Shown: positions 22,730 to 32,300, counted from the first letter of the stretch. The stretch is 64,000 bases of DNA from Paraclostridium ghonii (GCF_030815085.1 NZ_JAUSWG010000003.1); one strand, 5' to 3'. A program made the numbers and translations. Notes: generated by a model not told the origin, from the sequence alone.

Positions 22730-25093
22730 ATGGGTGACAAAAAAGTAAAAAAGAATAGCCTTATGAAAAAATTAGCAATAGGTTTTTTAGCGATATTTGG
22801 GCTAGGAGTTGCATCAGTTAGTATATTTGTTATAGCTATACTGTTTAATACTCCAGATATAGATCCAAAAAATATAGTATTTGCAGAAAACTCTATTATA
22901 TATGATTCAAACAATAAAGTTACAGAAACAATTCAAGGCGCAGAGTCAAGATATGTAGTTAAAGATATGAATAATATACCTGATGATTTAAAACATGCAG
23001 TTCTTGCTATAGAAGATCACACTTTTTATGAACATCATGGTATAAATCTTAAAAGAACTATGGGTGCATTTGTAAACAATTTAAAATCAGGATATAAAGC
23101 ACAAGGTGCTAGTACAATAACTCAACAATTAGCTAAAAATTTATATTTAACTAATGAAAAAACATATAAAAGAAAAATAAAAGAACTTTACTATTCACTA
23201 CAACTAGAGAAAGGGTTGAGTAAAGATGAGATACTTTTATCATACTTAAACACTATGTCTTTAGGTCAAGGAAATAGAGGAGTTCAAGCTGCAGCTCATA
23301 ACTATTTTAATAAAGATGTATCTGAGTTAAGCTTAGCAGAAAGTGCTCTTTTAGCAGGGATAACTAAGTATCCAAGTAAGTATGCTGCATACAAAACATC
23401 ACCGTTGACATTAGATGATGACTTGAAAAATTCAGAAATAATAATATATGCTCAAGATTATGTTCCAACAGATGACGATTTAAAAATTTATAAAACATTA
23501 CTTGAAAATGATAGAATTGATAAACTTACATATGATGCATTAAAAAAAGGTAGAAAAATAATATACAAAGCTGAGTTCAATGAAGAGTCTAAGAAAAGAC
23601 AAGAAGTTGTTTTAAGTAGGATGTTAGAACTTGGATATATAACAAGTAGTCAATATGAGGAAGCTATAAAAGAAGATATAAAAATTAGTGTTGGAGAAAC
23701 TGAAGAAAGTAAAAACTCTTCATATTTCAACACGCTAGTAAAAAGAGATGTAGTAAATGCCTTAGTAGAAGAAGGATACACAGAAGATGAAGCTAAAGAT
23801 TTATTATACAATGGAGGGCTTAGAATTCACTCTACTATAGATTCTAATATGCAAGATATTCTTGAAAAGGAATATGAGAATGGTTCTAATTTCCCAGGAA
23901 CATATAGAGATGAAAATGGTAATTTACAACCACAATCAGCTATGGTTATAATGGATAATAACAACGGACAAGTCAAAGCTATGATAGGTGGACGTGGAAT
24001 AGGTGGAGAAAGCTTATACAATAGAGCTACAAATCCAAGACAGCCAGGATCATCAATAAAACCATTAGCAGTATATATGCCACTTATGGAAAAAGCTGGG
24101 CTTACTCCATATTCAACATTAAATGATGCACCGCTTAAAAAAGTAAATGGTAAAGATTGGCCTAGAAATGCAGGAGGATCATACCATGGTGGTGTAAGTA
24201 TGGCACAAGCAGTTAAGTATTCATACAATGGAGCTGCAGTTCATGGAGCCGCAATGCTTGGAGATAGTGAAGCTGAATCTATGCAAATAGTTTTAGACTC
24301 ATTAAAAGACGTAGGAATAACTACTGTGGATGACACAAGAGATAAACACTATCCTACTGCATTAGGAGGTATGGCTAAAGGAGTTTCTCCTCTTGAAATG
24401 ACAGCAGCATATGCAACTATAGCAAATGGTGGAGTTTATGTAGAACCTACAACATTTACTAAAATAGAGTTATCAGATGGAAGTGAATTACTTGATAACA
24501 AACCTAAGACTAAAAGAGTGTACTCTCAAAATACAGCTTATTATATGACTAAAATGTTAGAAAGTGTTGTAAATGATGGAACAGGTAAAAGAGCTAGATT
24601 AGGTGATATGGCAGTTGCTGGTAAAACAGGAACAACTAATAGTAATAATGATGCATGGTTTTGTGGATATACGCCATATTATACGGCAGCAGTTTGGATT
24701 GGTAACGATAGAGCTAAATCTCTTCCTAAAGGAAGTGAAATAGCAGCATCTTTATGGAAAGATATTATGGATCCTATACATAGTGATCTAGACAGTAGAA
24801 AATTTGAAAAATCTGGTCCATTTGCAAAGGTAGATGTAGGCTATAGTGCTCCTGTTAGTTCAAGACCAAGACCTAAGCAAAAACAAGAGCCGGAAGAAAA
24901 ACCAGAGCAACCAGAACAACAGCAACCACAGGATCCAACACCAGTACCACCACAGGATCCAACACCAGCACCACCACAGGATCCAACACCAGCACCACCA
25001 CAAGATCCAACACCGACACCACCAAAGGATCCGACACCACCACAGGAGACACCGCCACCACAGGAGCCAACACCGGCACCACCACATCAGTAA
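22730..25093 (+). CDS. Class A penicillin-binding protein (PBP1A-type)
   Basis: A 787-residue bifunctional peptidoglycan synthase. A short cytoplasmic tail precedes one membrane segment (about 15-38). The glycosyltransferase 51 domain shows VLAIEDHTFYEHHG (catalytic Glu95) and GASTITQQLAKN. The transpeptidase domain has SSIK (Ser441, Lys444), SYN (498-500) and KTGT (632-635). The C-terminus (about 716-787) is a proline-rich tail of repeats built on PPQDPTPA, perhaps cell-wall spanning. The gene follows the helicase by 87 bp and ends in a terminator. Confidence 0.93.
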   Translation: MGDKKVKKNSLMKKLAIGFLAIFGLGVASVSIFVIAILFNTPDIDPKNIVFAENSIIYDSNNKVTETIQGAESRYVVKDMNNIPDDLKHAVLAIEDHTFYEHHGINLKRTMGAFVNNLKSGYKAQGASTITQQLAKNLYLTNEKTYKRKIKELYYSLQLEKGLSKDEILLSYLNTMSLGQGNRGVQAAAHNYFNKDVSELSLAESALLAGITKYPSKYAAYKTSPLTLDDDLKNSEIIIYAQDYVPTDDDLKIYKTLLENDRIDKLTYDALKKGRKIIYKAEFNEESKKRQEVVLSRMLELGYITSSQYEEAIKEDIKISVGETEESKNSSYFNTLVKRDVVNALVEEGYTEDEAKDLLYNGGLRIHSTIDSNMQDILEKEYENGSNFPGTYRDENGNLQPQSAMVIMDNNNGQVKAMIGGRGIGGESLYNRATNPRQPGSSIKPLAVYMPLMEKAGLTPYSTLNDAPLKKVNGKDWPRNAGGSYHGGVSMAQAVKYSYNGAAVHGAAMLGDSEAESMQIVLDSLKDVGITTVDDTRDKHYPTALGGMAKGVSPLEMTAAYATIANGGVYVEPTTFTKIELSDGSELLDNKPKTKRVYSQNTAYYMTKMLESVVNDGTGKRARLGDMAVAGKTGTTNSNNDAWFCGYTPYYTAAVWIGNDRAKSLPKGSEIAASLWKDIMDPIHSDLDSRKFEKSGPFAKVDVGYSAPVSSRPRPKQKQEPEEKPEQPEQQQPQDPTPVPPQDPTPAPPQDPTPAPPQDPTPTPPKDPTPPQETPPPQEPTPAPPHQ
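24930..25090 (+). repeat. 24-bp tandem repeats encoding PPQDPTPA
   Basis: The 3' end of the penicillin-binding protein gene consists of about five imperfect 24-bp units (CCACCACAGGATCCAACACC plus four). Its base composition differs from the surroundings. Such in-frame repeats change length by slippage. Confidence 0.85.
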
Positions 25094-25115
25094 TTAAATA
25101 AAAAAGTTATACATT

Positions 25116-25149
25116 ATACTGGAATGAAATTTCATTCCAGTATTTTTTG
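25116..25149 (+). terminator. Terminator of the PBP gene
   Basis: Perfect 13-bp stem (25116-25128 and 25131-25143) built around GGAATGAA, followed by a T run. Confidence 0.88.
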
Positions 25150-25179
25150 TATTAATTTAATATAAAAATTAAATAGAAA

Positions 25180-25224
25180 AGACCTTCTAAATAAGTAGAA
25201 AAATTCTGCTTATTTAGAAGGTCT
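25180..25224 (-). terminator. Terminator of corA
   Basis: A 21-bp stem with one wobble (25180-25200 and 25204-25224); reading the minus strand it is followed by TTTT. Confidence 0.8.
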
Positions 25225-25284
25225 CACTAGCGAGATTAAATTTTGAAATATGCTTACATTCAATCTTGGAAAAACTAAGCTAAT

Positions 25285-26220
25285 TTATAATAATTTATTT
25301 CTAGACATTATAAATGTAAGAATTAAACATATAAAACATGTAATTAAAATGATTATCCAAAACCCACTAGGGTGTTGTTCAAATGGCAATCCAGGAACAT
25401 TCATTCCAAAAAAACCAGATACAATTGTAGGTATGGACATTATAAGTGTAATAGATGTTAAAAATTGCATAACTGTATTTTGGTTATTGCTAACAATAGC
25501 ACTAAATGCATCCATTATTCTACTTAAAATATCTCCATAAATAGTAGCCATTTCTAAGGCTTGTTTATTTTCTATGATAACATCTTCAAGTAAATCTTCA
25601 TCTTCTGAATATTTTTTAATAGATTCAGTTCTAAGCATTTTGTTAAGAACAAGTTCATTTGCTTTTAGCGAAGTTGAAAAGTATATAAGTGATTTCTCAA
25701 GTTCTAATAATTGAACTAATTCTTTGTTTTTCATAGATTTATATATTTCTTTTTCTATAGCTATAGTCATTTTATTTATTCTTCTAAGATAATGTAAATA
25801 ATAGCTAGCATTTTTATAAAGAATTTGAAGAATAAATCTAGTTTTCTTGAAAGTGAAAAAATCTTTAACATGTCCCACTATAAAATCATTTAAAATTTTT
25901 GTTTGACCTATACACACTGTAACAATAGTATCTTCTAAAAGAATAATACCTAGTGGTATAGTAGAGTAGTGGGTAGATGATGAATCACTTTCATCTACAG
26001 GTATATCTATAAGTATCAAAATATGATTATCTTCTATATCTATTCTTGAACGTTCTTCTTCGTCAAGTGCAGCTCTAACGCTTTCTATATCAACATTAAG
26101 TTTAGCAGATACTTCAAGTATTTCTGCTGTACTAGGCTCAACTAAGTTAACCCAACAACCATTTTCAAATGATTTTAATTTTTCAAGTTTAGAGTCGATA
26201 GTTTTATAGTATCTTATCAT
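25285..26220 (-). CDS. corA: CorA-family magnesium transporter
   Basis: A 311-residue CorA protein: large cytoplasmic N-terminal domain, long pore helix, and two C-terminal membrane segments (about 250-270 and 282-304). The selectivity motif FFGMNVPG has GMN at 272-274. CorA pentamers import Mg2+ and some other divalent cations. AGGAGTG precedes the start. It is divergent from the aldo/keto reductase gene, with an unusual hairpin-containing region between. Confidence 0.93.
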   Translation of the reverse strand: MIRYYKTIDSKLEKLKSFENGCWVNLVEPSTAEILEVSAKLNVDIESVRAALDEEERSRIDIEDNHILILIDIPVDESDSSSTHYSTIPLGIILLEDTIVTVCIGQTKILNDFIVGHVKDFFTFKKTRFILQILYKNASYYLHYLRRINKMTIAIEKEIYKSMKNKELVQLLELEKSLIYFSTSLKANELVLNKMLRTESIKKYSEDEDLLEDVIIENKQALEMATIYGDILSRIMDAFSAIVSNNQNTVMQFLTSITLIMSIPTIVSGFFGMNVPGLPFEQHPSGFWIIILITCFICLILTFIMSRNKLL

Positions 26221-26597
26221 TTGATCACTCCTTTATTCAGTTTTAAAGCAATCACTTAAGTATTATCTACATAATTGCTTAAACATATGGTAGAACAAAG
26301 GAATTTAAGCAATAGTTAAGATTCATTAAGTGATTTAATAAACAAACATATCCGCAATGGAATACTGTCCATTTTTTATACCACTCCTTTATGTATATAA
26401 TTATTAAAAAAGACCACATTGGCATCACTGCTTAAGAGGTCAGATAAATAAATGATATCATATATCCAGTTTTAATACAATAAAAATACTTTATTAAATT
26501 ATAATGAAATTTTAAAAAAAGAAGTATAGAATATTAGTATAATTAAAATGCAATTTTTATTATTTAATTTGGTTAACGTTATTTAGGAGGGATAGAT
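26221..26597. other. Divergent intergenic region with two orphan hairpins
   Basis: Two terminator-like hairpins lie between divergent genes, where terminators are not expected. One reads on the plus strand: AATGGA/TCCATT (26356-26361 and 26368-26373) with a T run. The other reads on the minus strand toward corA: GACC/GGTC enclosing an inner GCAGTGATGC stem (26413-26442), followed by TTTTTT. They may belong to a leader controlling corA or to a small RNA. I could not match a magnesium (M-box) riboswitch. Confidence 0.45.
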
Positions 26598-27728
26598 ATG
26601 AATTATAGAGAGTTTGCAAAAACAGGGGAAAAAATATCAATTTTAGGGTTTGGGTGTATGAGGTTTCCGCAATTAGATGGCAAAATTGATGAAAAAGAAG
26701 CTACAAAGATGGTTAGATATGCAATAGATAATGGAGTGAATTATATAGATACTGCATATCCATACCATGATGGAGAAAGTGAACTTGTAGTTGGAAGGAT
26801 TTTAAAAGATGGTTATAGAGAAAAAGTTAAACTAGCAACTAAGCTACCTTCTTGGGCAATAAACTCAAGAGAAGATATGGATAAATATTTAAATGAACAA
26901 CTAAAAAAACTTCAAACAGACTATATAGATTTTTATTTAGTTCATGCACTAGACAAAGGACTATGGGAAAACTTAGTTAAAAATGGTATATTTGACTTTT
27001 TAGATGATATAAAGAAAAGTAAAAAAGTAAGATATGTAGGTTTTTCTTTTCATGATAAGTATGAAGTGTTTGAAGAAATAATAGATTCATATAATTGGGA
27101 TTTCACACAAATTCAGTATAATTATTTAGATGAAGAGTATCAGGCAGGAACAAAAGGACTTGAATATGCAAATAAAAAGGGCATGGGAGTTATAATAATG
27201 GAACCTCTTAGAGGTGGAAAACTTGCGAATAATCTTCCAAATGATATACTTGAAATAATTAATAATTCAGGTTGTGATAAATCTCCAGCTCAATTGGCGT
27301 TTAAATTTTTATATGATAAACCACAGATAGGTATAGTTCTTAGTGGAATGTCTACTATGGAACAAGTTATTGACAATATAAGAATCTGTGATGAAGATGG
27401 AAAGCCAAATTCTATAAATTCAAATGAAAAACATGTCATAGAATCATTAAGAGATAAATTAAAATCTAAAATTAAAATAAATTGTACAGATTGTAAATAC
27501 TGTATGCCATGTCCAAATGGGGTTAGCATACCTGAGTGTTTTGAATGTTTAAATATGGCATATATGTTTAATGATATTGAAGGGGTAAAAAATAATATGT
27601 ATATATATGCATTACAACAAAATAAAGATGCATCTAAATGTATAGAATGTGGAAAATGCGAAAAGAGTTGTCCTCAACATATTGATATAATAAATAAATT
27701 AAAACAGGTTAAGGAAATGTTTAATTAA
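26598..27728 (+). CDS. Aldo/keto reductase with C-terminal 4Fe-4S domain
   Basis: A 376-residue enzyme. Residues 1-285 are an aldo/keto reductase barrel: LGFGCMRFP, NYIDTAYPYHDGESE (Asp and catalytic Tyr), KLATKLPSW (Lys) and YLVHALD (His). The last 90 residues carry Cys-rich motifs CTDCKYCMPCPNG and CIECGKCEKSCPQH, enough for two 4Fe-4S clusters. This architecture is common in anaerobes, where the clusters probably deliver electrons from ferredoxin instead of only NAD(P)H. The substrate is unknown. AGGAGGG precedes the start. Confidence 0.9.
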   Translation: MNYREFAKTGEKISILGFGCMRFPQLDGKIDEKEATKMVRYAIDNGVNYIDTAYPYHDGESELVVGRILKDGYREKVKLATKLPSWAINSREDMDKYLNEQLKKLQTDYIDFYLVHALDKGLWENLVKNGIFDFLDDIKKSKKVRYVGFSFHDKYEVFEEIIDSYNWDFTQIQYNYLDEEYQAGTKGLEYANKKGMGVIIMEPLRGGKLANNLPNDILEIINNSGCDKSPAQLAFKFLYDKPQIGIVLSGMSTMEQVIDNIRICDEDGKPNSINSNEKHVIESLRDKLKSKIKINCTDCKYCMPCPNGVSIPECFECLNMAYMFNDIEGVKNNMYIYALQQNKDASKCIECGKCEKSCPQHIDIINKLKQVKEMFN

Positions 27729-27790
27729 TTAAGAAGGTTGAAAAAAATATATTATTTTGATAATATATAAATTAGTTTAAAACTTAAAAA

Positions 27791-27828
27791 GACAGTTCGA
27801 AATCCTCCTGTCTTTAAACAAAACTATG
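27791..27828 (+). promoter_or_regulatory. preQ1-I riboswitch aptamer
   Basis: Stem GACAG/CTGTC (27791-27795 and 27808-27812) encloses TTCGAAATCCTC, and is followed by an A-rich tail TTTAAACAAAACTA. This is the H-type pseudoknot layout of class I preQ1 aptamers: a 5-bp P1, a UUC-containing loop with the ligand-binding C, and a tail whose 3' end pairs back into the loop. Its position before a QueT gene and before a terminator supports the call. PreQ1 binding should favour termination. Confidence 0.88.
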
Positions 27829-27870
27829 GTTAAGTCTTAAAATATAATATTTATAATTATTTAGATTATA

Positions 27871-27897
27871 AAACCGTAGATTTTTCTGCGGTTTTTT
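27871..27897 (+). terminator. Riboswitch-controlled terminator
   Basis: Stem AAACCGTAGA/TCTGCGGTTT (27871-27880 and 27885-27894, one wobble) with TTTTTT, 43 bp after the preQ1 aptamer and 28 bp before queT. It is the expression platform of the riboswitch. Confidence 0.85.
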
Positions 27898-27924
27898 AGA
27901 TTTGAGACTTAAAGGAGAAATTTT

Positions 27925-28425
27925 ATGACAATAAATACAAAAAAATTAGTTACAACAGCATTAGTTGCATCTATATATGCAACTTTGACACTAGCCTTAG
28001 GAGCTATAAGTTATGGACCAGTTCAATTTAGAATATCAGAAATTATGGTATTACTTCCATTTATAAAAAAAGATTATATATGGGGATTGACAATAGGGTG
28101 TTTTCTAGCTAATATTATAGGACCGTATGGAGTCCCAGATATAATATTTGGAACAACTGCAACATTTTTAAGTGTATATGCAGTTTATTTAACTAGTAAA
28201 ATAATGAACGGTAAAAAATTTGCATTATTAGTAGCGTCAGTTTGGCCGACTGTTATAAATGCTATAATAATAGGTATAATGCTTAATATATTCTTTGGAG
28301 TACCTTTTGTATTAGCTGTGATGCAAGTTGGATTTGGACAATTTGTAGTTATCACGATATTAGGGGTTCCATTATACAAATCATTAGAAGGTAAGTATTT
28401 TAAAATACTAAAAAATACATTTTAA
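27925..28425 (+). CDS. queT: QueT queuosine precursor transporter
   Basis: A 166-residue membrane protein with five to six hydrophobic segments. The N-terminal TALVASIYATLTLALGAISYGPVQFRISEIMVLLPF is the conserved start of the QueT family, substrate-binding S components of energy-coupling-factor importers for queuosine precursors. The preQ1 riboswitch upstream confirms the pathway. The shared ECF energising module is outside the window. AAGGAG precedes the start, and the next gene follows after 21 bp. Confidence 0.92.
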   Translation: MTINTKKLVTTALVASIYATLTLALGAISYGPVQFRISEIMVLLPFIKKDYIWGLTIGCFLANIIGPYGVPDIIFGTTATFLSVYAVYLTSKIMNGKKFALLVASVWPTVINAIIIGIMLNIFFGVPFVLAVMQVGFGQFVVITILGVPLYKSLEGKYFKILKNTF

Positions 28426-28446
28426 TATAAGCAGAAAGGAAATATT

Positions 28447-29328
28447 ATGTTTACGCAAGTTTTAATAGGCTCGACCATAGTTTTAGGAACTGCTTTGTTT
28501 TTAAACAGAGAGATAAATAGTCTAGAAACAACTAGATATGAAATAAAAAATAGAAAAATACCAAAAGAATTTGACAACTTTAAAATTGTTCAAGTAAGTG
28601 ATTTGCACAATAAAACATTTGGAAAGAACAATGAGAAACTATTAAATCAAATTCATAGTGAAGAACCTGATATAGTAGTTATAACAGGTGATTTAGTTGA
28701 AGGAGATAAAGATAATTTTCAGATAGCATTAAACTTTTTAGATGAATTAGTCAAAAAATATAAAGTTTATCATATAATAGGAAATCATGAACAAAAGTCT
28801 TTAATAAAAAAGTATAAAAAAGAATATGAAACTTATTTTAAAGAATTGAGTAAAAAGCCTATTATAAACTTAGAAAATGATAAAGTTATTTTAAATAAAC
28901 GAAACTCTAGTATAAATATTTATGGATTTATAATTCCATTAGAAAACTACCCTTATTTTTTCAAAAACTTTAAAAATAGAAAAAAAGGGTTGGATGAAAA
29001 TTTTATACAAAAATCATTAGGAGAAATAAATCAAGAAGAATATAATATGATGCTTGCCCATACTCCATTTTTCTTTGAAGACTACACTAAGTATGGAGCA
29101 GATTTAATTTTATCTGGGCATGTACACGGGGGTATAATAAGACTTCCTATAGTAGGAGGAGTACTTTCTCCTAATAGAGAATTTTTCCCAAAATATGATT
29201 TTGGAATTTATAAAAAAGATAATACGACAATGATAATAAATAAAGGACTAGGAAGTTCTAAAGTTCTTGTTAGATTTAATTGTCGACCTGAGATAGTAAG
29301 TATAACTTTAAAAAGTGAGGACTATTAA
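28447..29328 (+). CDS. Membrane-anchored metallophosphoesterase
   Basis: A 293-residue calcineurin-like phosphoesterase with one N-terminal hydrophobic anchor (about 5-20). Metal-binding motifs are in order: QVSDLHNK, VITGDLVEGD, GNHEQ, LAHTP and SGHVHGG. The family includes lipid A and UDP-diacylglucosamine-type hydrolases and many uncharacterised YkuE-like proteins. It lies in the queT operon by spacing, but a queuosine role is not supported by sequence. Confidence 0.88.
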   Translation: MFTQVLIGSTIVLGTALFLNREINSLETTRYEIKNRKIPKEFDNFKIVQVSDLHNKTFGKNNEKLLNQIHSEEPDIVVITGDLVEGDKDNFQIALNFLDELVKKYKVYHIIGNHEQKSLIKKYKKEYETYFKELSKKPIINLENDKVILNKRNSSINIYGFIIPLENYPYFFKNFKNRKKGLDENFIQKSLGEINQEEYNMMLAHTPFFFEDYTKYGADLILSGHVHGGIIRLPIVGGVLSPNREFFPKYDFGIYKKDNTTMIINKGLGSSKVLVRFNCRPEIVSITLKSEDY

Positions 29329-29357
29329 ATCATCAGAAATTAATAAAAATTAAAAAG

Positions 29358-29396
29358 ATAACCTCCTAACTTTATAATATTTAGTTGGGAGGTTAT
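29358..29396 (+). terminator. Terminator of the queT operon
   Basis: Stem ATAACCTCCTAACT with AGTTGGGAGGTTAT (29358-29371 and 29383-29396, one wobble). The T run after it is weak. It ends 31 bp before the next gene, so it may instead sit in that gene's leader. Confidence 0.6.
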
Positions 29397-29426
29397 ATTA
29401 TTATAAAACAACAAAGGAGGAACAAG

Positions 29427-30638
29427 ATGAAAAAAATTATTGCCTTGGGAATAACGATATCTTTACTATTTTTAGTTGGATGTAGTAATGGTAAAGTGCC
29501 TAGTCACTCTGATGAGGAAATACTAAGTAAAAGCTATGAAGAAATAGAAAAAAGTGCACAAGGAAGTACTGTTAATTTTTATGGATGGGGAGGAAATGAA
29601 GTATTAAATAAATGGTTTGATAGTTATGTAATACCTAATATGAAGGAGAAATATGATATAAATGTAAAAAGGGTAGGTATGGATATAGATACAACGATGA
29701 ATCAATTAATATCTGAAAAACAAGTAGGCAATAATAAGGGAAGTATAGATGTTTTTTGGGTAAATGGTGAGAATTTTAAAACTGCAAAAGATAATGAACT
29801 TTTATTTGGTCCATTTTCTAGCAAAATAGTAAACTATGATAAGTATGTAGATAAAAATTCAAAAGATATAACAACTGATTTTGGAACAGCTGTAGATAAT
29901 ATGGAGTCTCCATGGGGAAAAGCTTCATTTACAGTAATAAAAAATTCAGATAAAGTAAAAGCAAATATAGTAGATACTAATACTTTAAAAGAAGCTATAA
30001 TAAACAATCCAGGGAAGTTTACATACCCAGCACCACCAGATTTTACAGGGAGTGCATTTGTAAGAAATATAATATATGATATAGTTGGTTATGAAAATAT
30101 TAAAAATTTATCAGAAGATGAAGAAGCGGTTAAAAAAGCAATTCAACCTGCTATAGATTATTTAAATGATATAAAACCTTACTTATGGAATGAAGGAAAG
30201 ACTTACCCGTCTACTATAGCCCAATTAGACAATATGTATTCTGATGGAGAAGTTAATTTTAGCATGACTTATGCTCCAAATGAGGTTGAAGCAAAAGTAA
30301 ACTCTAAAGAGTTTGATAAGAGCACTGAATTTATAAACTTGGATAAAGGAAATATATCAAATACCCATTTTTTAGCAATACCTAAAAATTCATCAAATAA
30401 AGAAGGAGCAATGGTATTAATAAATTATTTAACTAGTATAGATGCACAAGCATCTAAAAGTGAATCTAAAAATTGGGGAGATATGACTATCTTAGACTTA
30501 AATAAAATACCTAAAGAAGATAAATCAAAATTTAAAAGTTCAGTACAAGTAAAAAATTCAGTTCCAGAAATTAAAGCAAGTTTAGTACCTATAATAGAAA
30601 AAATTTGGTTAGAAGAGGTAGCAAACAATAATGAGTAA
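29427..30638 (+). CDS. ABC importer substrate-binding lipoprotein, YnjB-like
   Basis: A 403-residue lipoprotein with signal peptide and lipobox LVGC (Cys19 or so). The mature protein reads VNFYGWGGNEVLNKWFDSYVIP, IDVFWVNGENF and FTYPAPPDFTGSAFVRNI, as in YnjB-type (COG4134) extracellular solute-binding proteins. I place the start at 29427, with AAGGAGG 7 bp upstream. It opens an operon with two permeases and an ATPase; the first permease start overlaps its end by 8 bp. The substrate of YnjBCD-like systems is not established. Confidence 0.85.
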   Translation: MKKIIALGITISLLFLVGCSNGKVPSHSDEEILSKSYEEIEKSAQGSTVNFYGWGGNEVLNKWFDSYVIPNMKEKYDINVKRVGMDIDTTMNQLISEKQVGNNKGSIDVFWVNGENFKTAKDNELLFGPFSSKIVNYDKYVDKNSKDITTDFGTAVDNMESPWGKASFTVIKNSDKVKANIVDTNTLKEAIINNPGKFTYPAPPDFTGSAFVRNIIYDIVGYENIKNLSEDEEAVKKAIQPAIDYLNDIKPYLWNEGKTYPSTIAQLDNMYSDGEVNFSMTYAPNEVEAKVNSKEFDKSTEFINLDKGNISNTHFLAIPKNSSNKEGAMVLINYLTSIDAQASKSESKNWGDMTILDLNKIPKEDKSKFKSSVQVKNSVPEIKASLVPIIEKIWLEEVANNNE

Positions 30639-31488
30639 AATAAAACCTTACATACTCATTGCCCCAGCTACATTACTATTATTATTTGTAATGGGTGTAG
30701 GGATTTTTACCTGTGTAGCTCAAAGTTTAGGTTATTTTCCTTTAATAGGATTAGACAATATTACCTTTGATTATTATAAAGACGTATTAAGCAATCAGCA
30801 ATTTATAAACTCACTAATATTAAGCTTAAAAACATCCTTAGTATCAGCAAGTATAGCAACTATAATAGGAGTTATATTAGCATACTTAATGACAAAGAGT
30901 AGAGTTTCAAAGTTTAGATATTTTTTATTAAATCTACCTATAATAGTACCTCACATAATAGTTGTTATGATTTCTATTGCAGTTTTTTCTAAAACAGGTG
31001 TAGTAGCTAGGATATTATATAATTTAAATCTAATAAATGATTCTAGTGAATTTATAAGTTTAGTAAATGACAAAAACGGAATAGGGGTTATAATTGTATA
31101 TATATATAAAGGAATACCATTTATAGCAATTACGGTATACAATATATTAAAGCGTATAGATTTTAAATTAGAATATGTTGCTAAAAATCTAGGTTCTAAT
31201 AAATACCAAACATTTATGTTTGTAATATTTCCACAAATAATGCCTACAATACTTTCGTCATTTATTGTTATATTTGCTTTTTCATTTGGGTCATTTGAAG
31301 TTCCGTATTTAATAGGACCAACAAATCCAAAAGCACTTCCTGTTAGTGCATATATAAATTACATAAATACAGACTTAACTCAAAGACCTTTATCAATGGC
31401 TATGAATACAATATTAACTTTTATAAGTTTCATATTATTAATATTGTATAACTTAATTTTTACTAAATTAAATAAAAATAAATTATAG
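30631..31488 (+). CDS. ABC importer permease 1, YnjC-like
   Basis: A 285-residue inner-membrane permease with about six segments. The cytoplasmic coupling (EAA) loop is YVAKNLGSNKYQTFMFVIFPQIMPT near residues 185-209. This is a spermidine/iron/thiamine-type binding-protein-dependent permease. Overlap with the upstream gene and an 8-bp gap to the next permease show tight operon structure. Confidence 0.88.
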   Translation: MSKIKPYILIAPATLLLLFVMGVGIFTCVAQSLGYFPLIGLDNITFDYYKDVLSNQQFINSLILSLKTSLVSASIATIIGVILAYLMTKSRVSKFRYFLLNLPIIVPHIIVVMISIAVFSKTGVVARILYNLNLINDSSEFISLVNDKNGIGVIIVYIYKGIPFIAITVYNILKRIDFKLEYVAKNLGSNKYQTFMFVIFPQIMPTILSSFIVIFAFSFGSFEVPYLIGPTNPKALPVSAYINYINTDLTQRPLSMAMNTILTFISFILLILYNLIFTKLNKNKL

Positions 31489-31496
31489 GTGAAAGT

Positions 31497-32300
31497 ATGA
31501 ACAAAAACTTAAAAAATCTAATTATAAATATAATATTAATAAGCTTAACAATGCCACTTTTAATACTTTTTATATGGGCAGTATCATTTTCTTGGGTATT
31601 TCCTAAAATTATACCTAATGAATTTTCAATAAGAGGATTTGAATATATTTTAAGTAGTGAAAATGTTAGAATTTTAATAAATAGTATACTTATATCTATA
31701 GCAGTAGTCATTTCAACAATGATGATAAGTATACCAGCATCAAAAGCTATAGCACTGTATGATTTTAAGGGGAAAAAAATATTTGAGTTACTAGTTTTAT
31801 CTCCAATAATAATACCTGTAATATCTGTAGCTATGGGTATACAATTGACTTTTATTAAAATGGGACTAGCAAATACTGTATTAGGTGTTATTATTATAAA
31901 TATAATTCCATGCATACCGTATGGAGTCAAAATGATAACAGATGTATATAAAATAATAGGAGATAAATATGAATTACAAGCTACTATGCTAGGAGCTAAT
32001 AAACTAGATATATTAAGATACATTACAATTCCATTAATACTACCAGGTGTAATAGGAGCATCAAGTATGTGCTTTATAATATCATTTAGTCAATACTTTT
32101 TAACTTTATTAATAGGTGGCGGTAGAGTAATTACTTACCCTTTAATTATGTTTCCATACATACAAAGTGGTGATAGAATGATAGCTTCTATATATAGTAT
32201 AGTATTTATTTTAATCAGTTTAATTGTAGTTTTTTTAATGGAAAAGACTTTAAATAAGTATTACACAAATGATAAGGAGATAAATTATGTCATCAGTTAA
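31497..32300 (+). CDS. ABC importer permease 2
   Basis: A 267-residue permease with about six membrane segments and the coupling loop YELQATMLGANKLDILRYITIPLILPG (about 158-184). It forms the heterodimeric channel with the preceding permease. The ribosome site is AGGTGA, and its 3' end overlaps the ATPase gene by 14 bp. Confidence 0.88.
   Translation: MNKNLKNLIINIILISLTMPLLILFIWAVSFSWVFPKIIPNEFSIRGFEYILSSENVRILINSILISIAVVISTMMISIPASKAIALYDFKGKKIFELLVLSPIIIPVISVAMGIQLTFIKMGLANTVLGVIIINIIPCIPYGVKMITDVYKIIGDKYELQATMLGANKLDILRYITIPLILPGVIGASSMCFIISFSQYFLTLLIGGGRVITYPLIMFPYIQSGDRMIASIYSIVFILISLIVVFLMEKTLNKYYTNDKEINYVIS

Noticed and set aside
24846..25097. Open frames in other phases over the proline-rich tail of the PBP gene
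   Set aside because: They consist of His/Gln/Arg, Trp/Cys or Val/Leu runs produced by the 24-bp repeats, and have no start signals.
26221..26597. Magnesium (M-box) riboswitch before corA
   Set aside because: Only a short GCCAATG-like stretch resembles the M-box; the conserved core helices could not be found on the minus strand.
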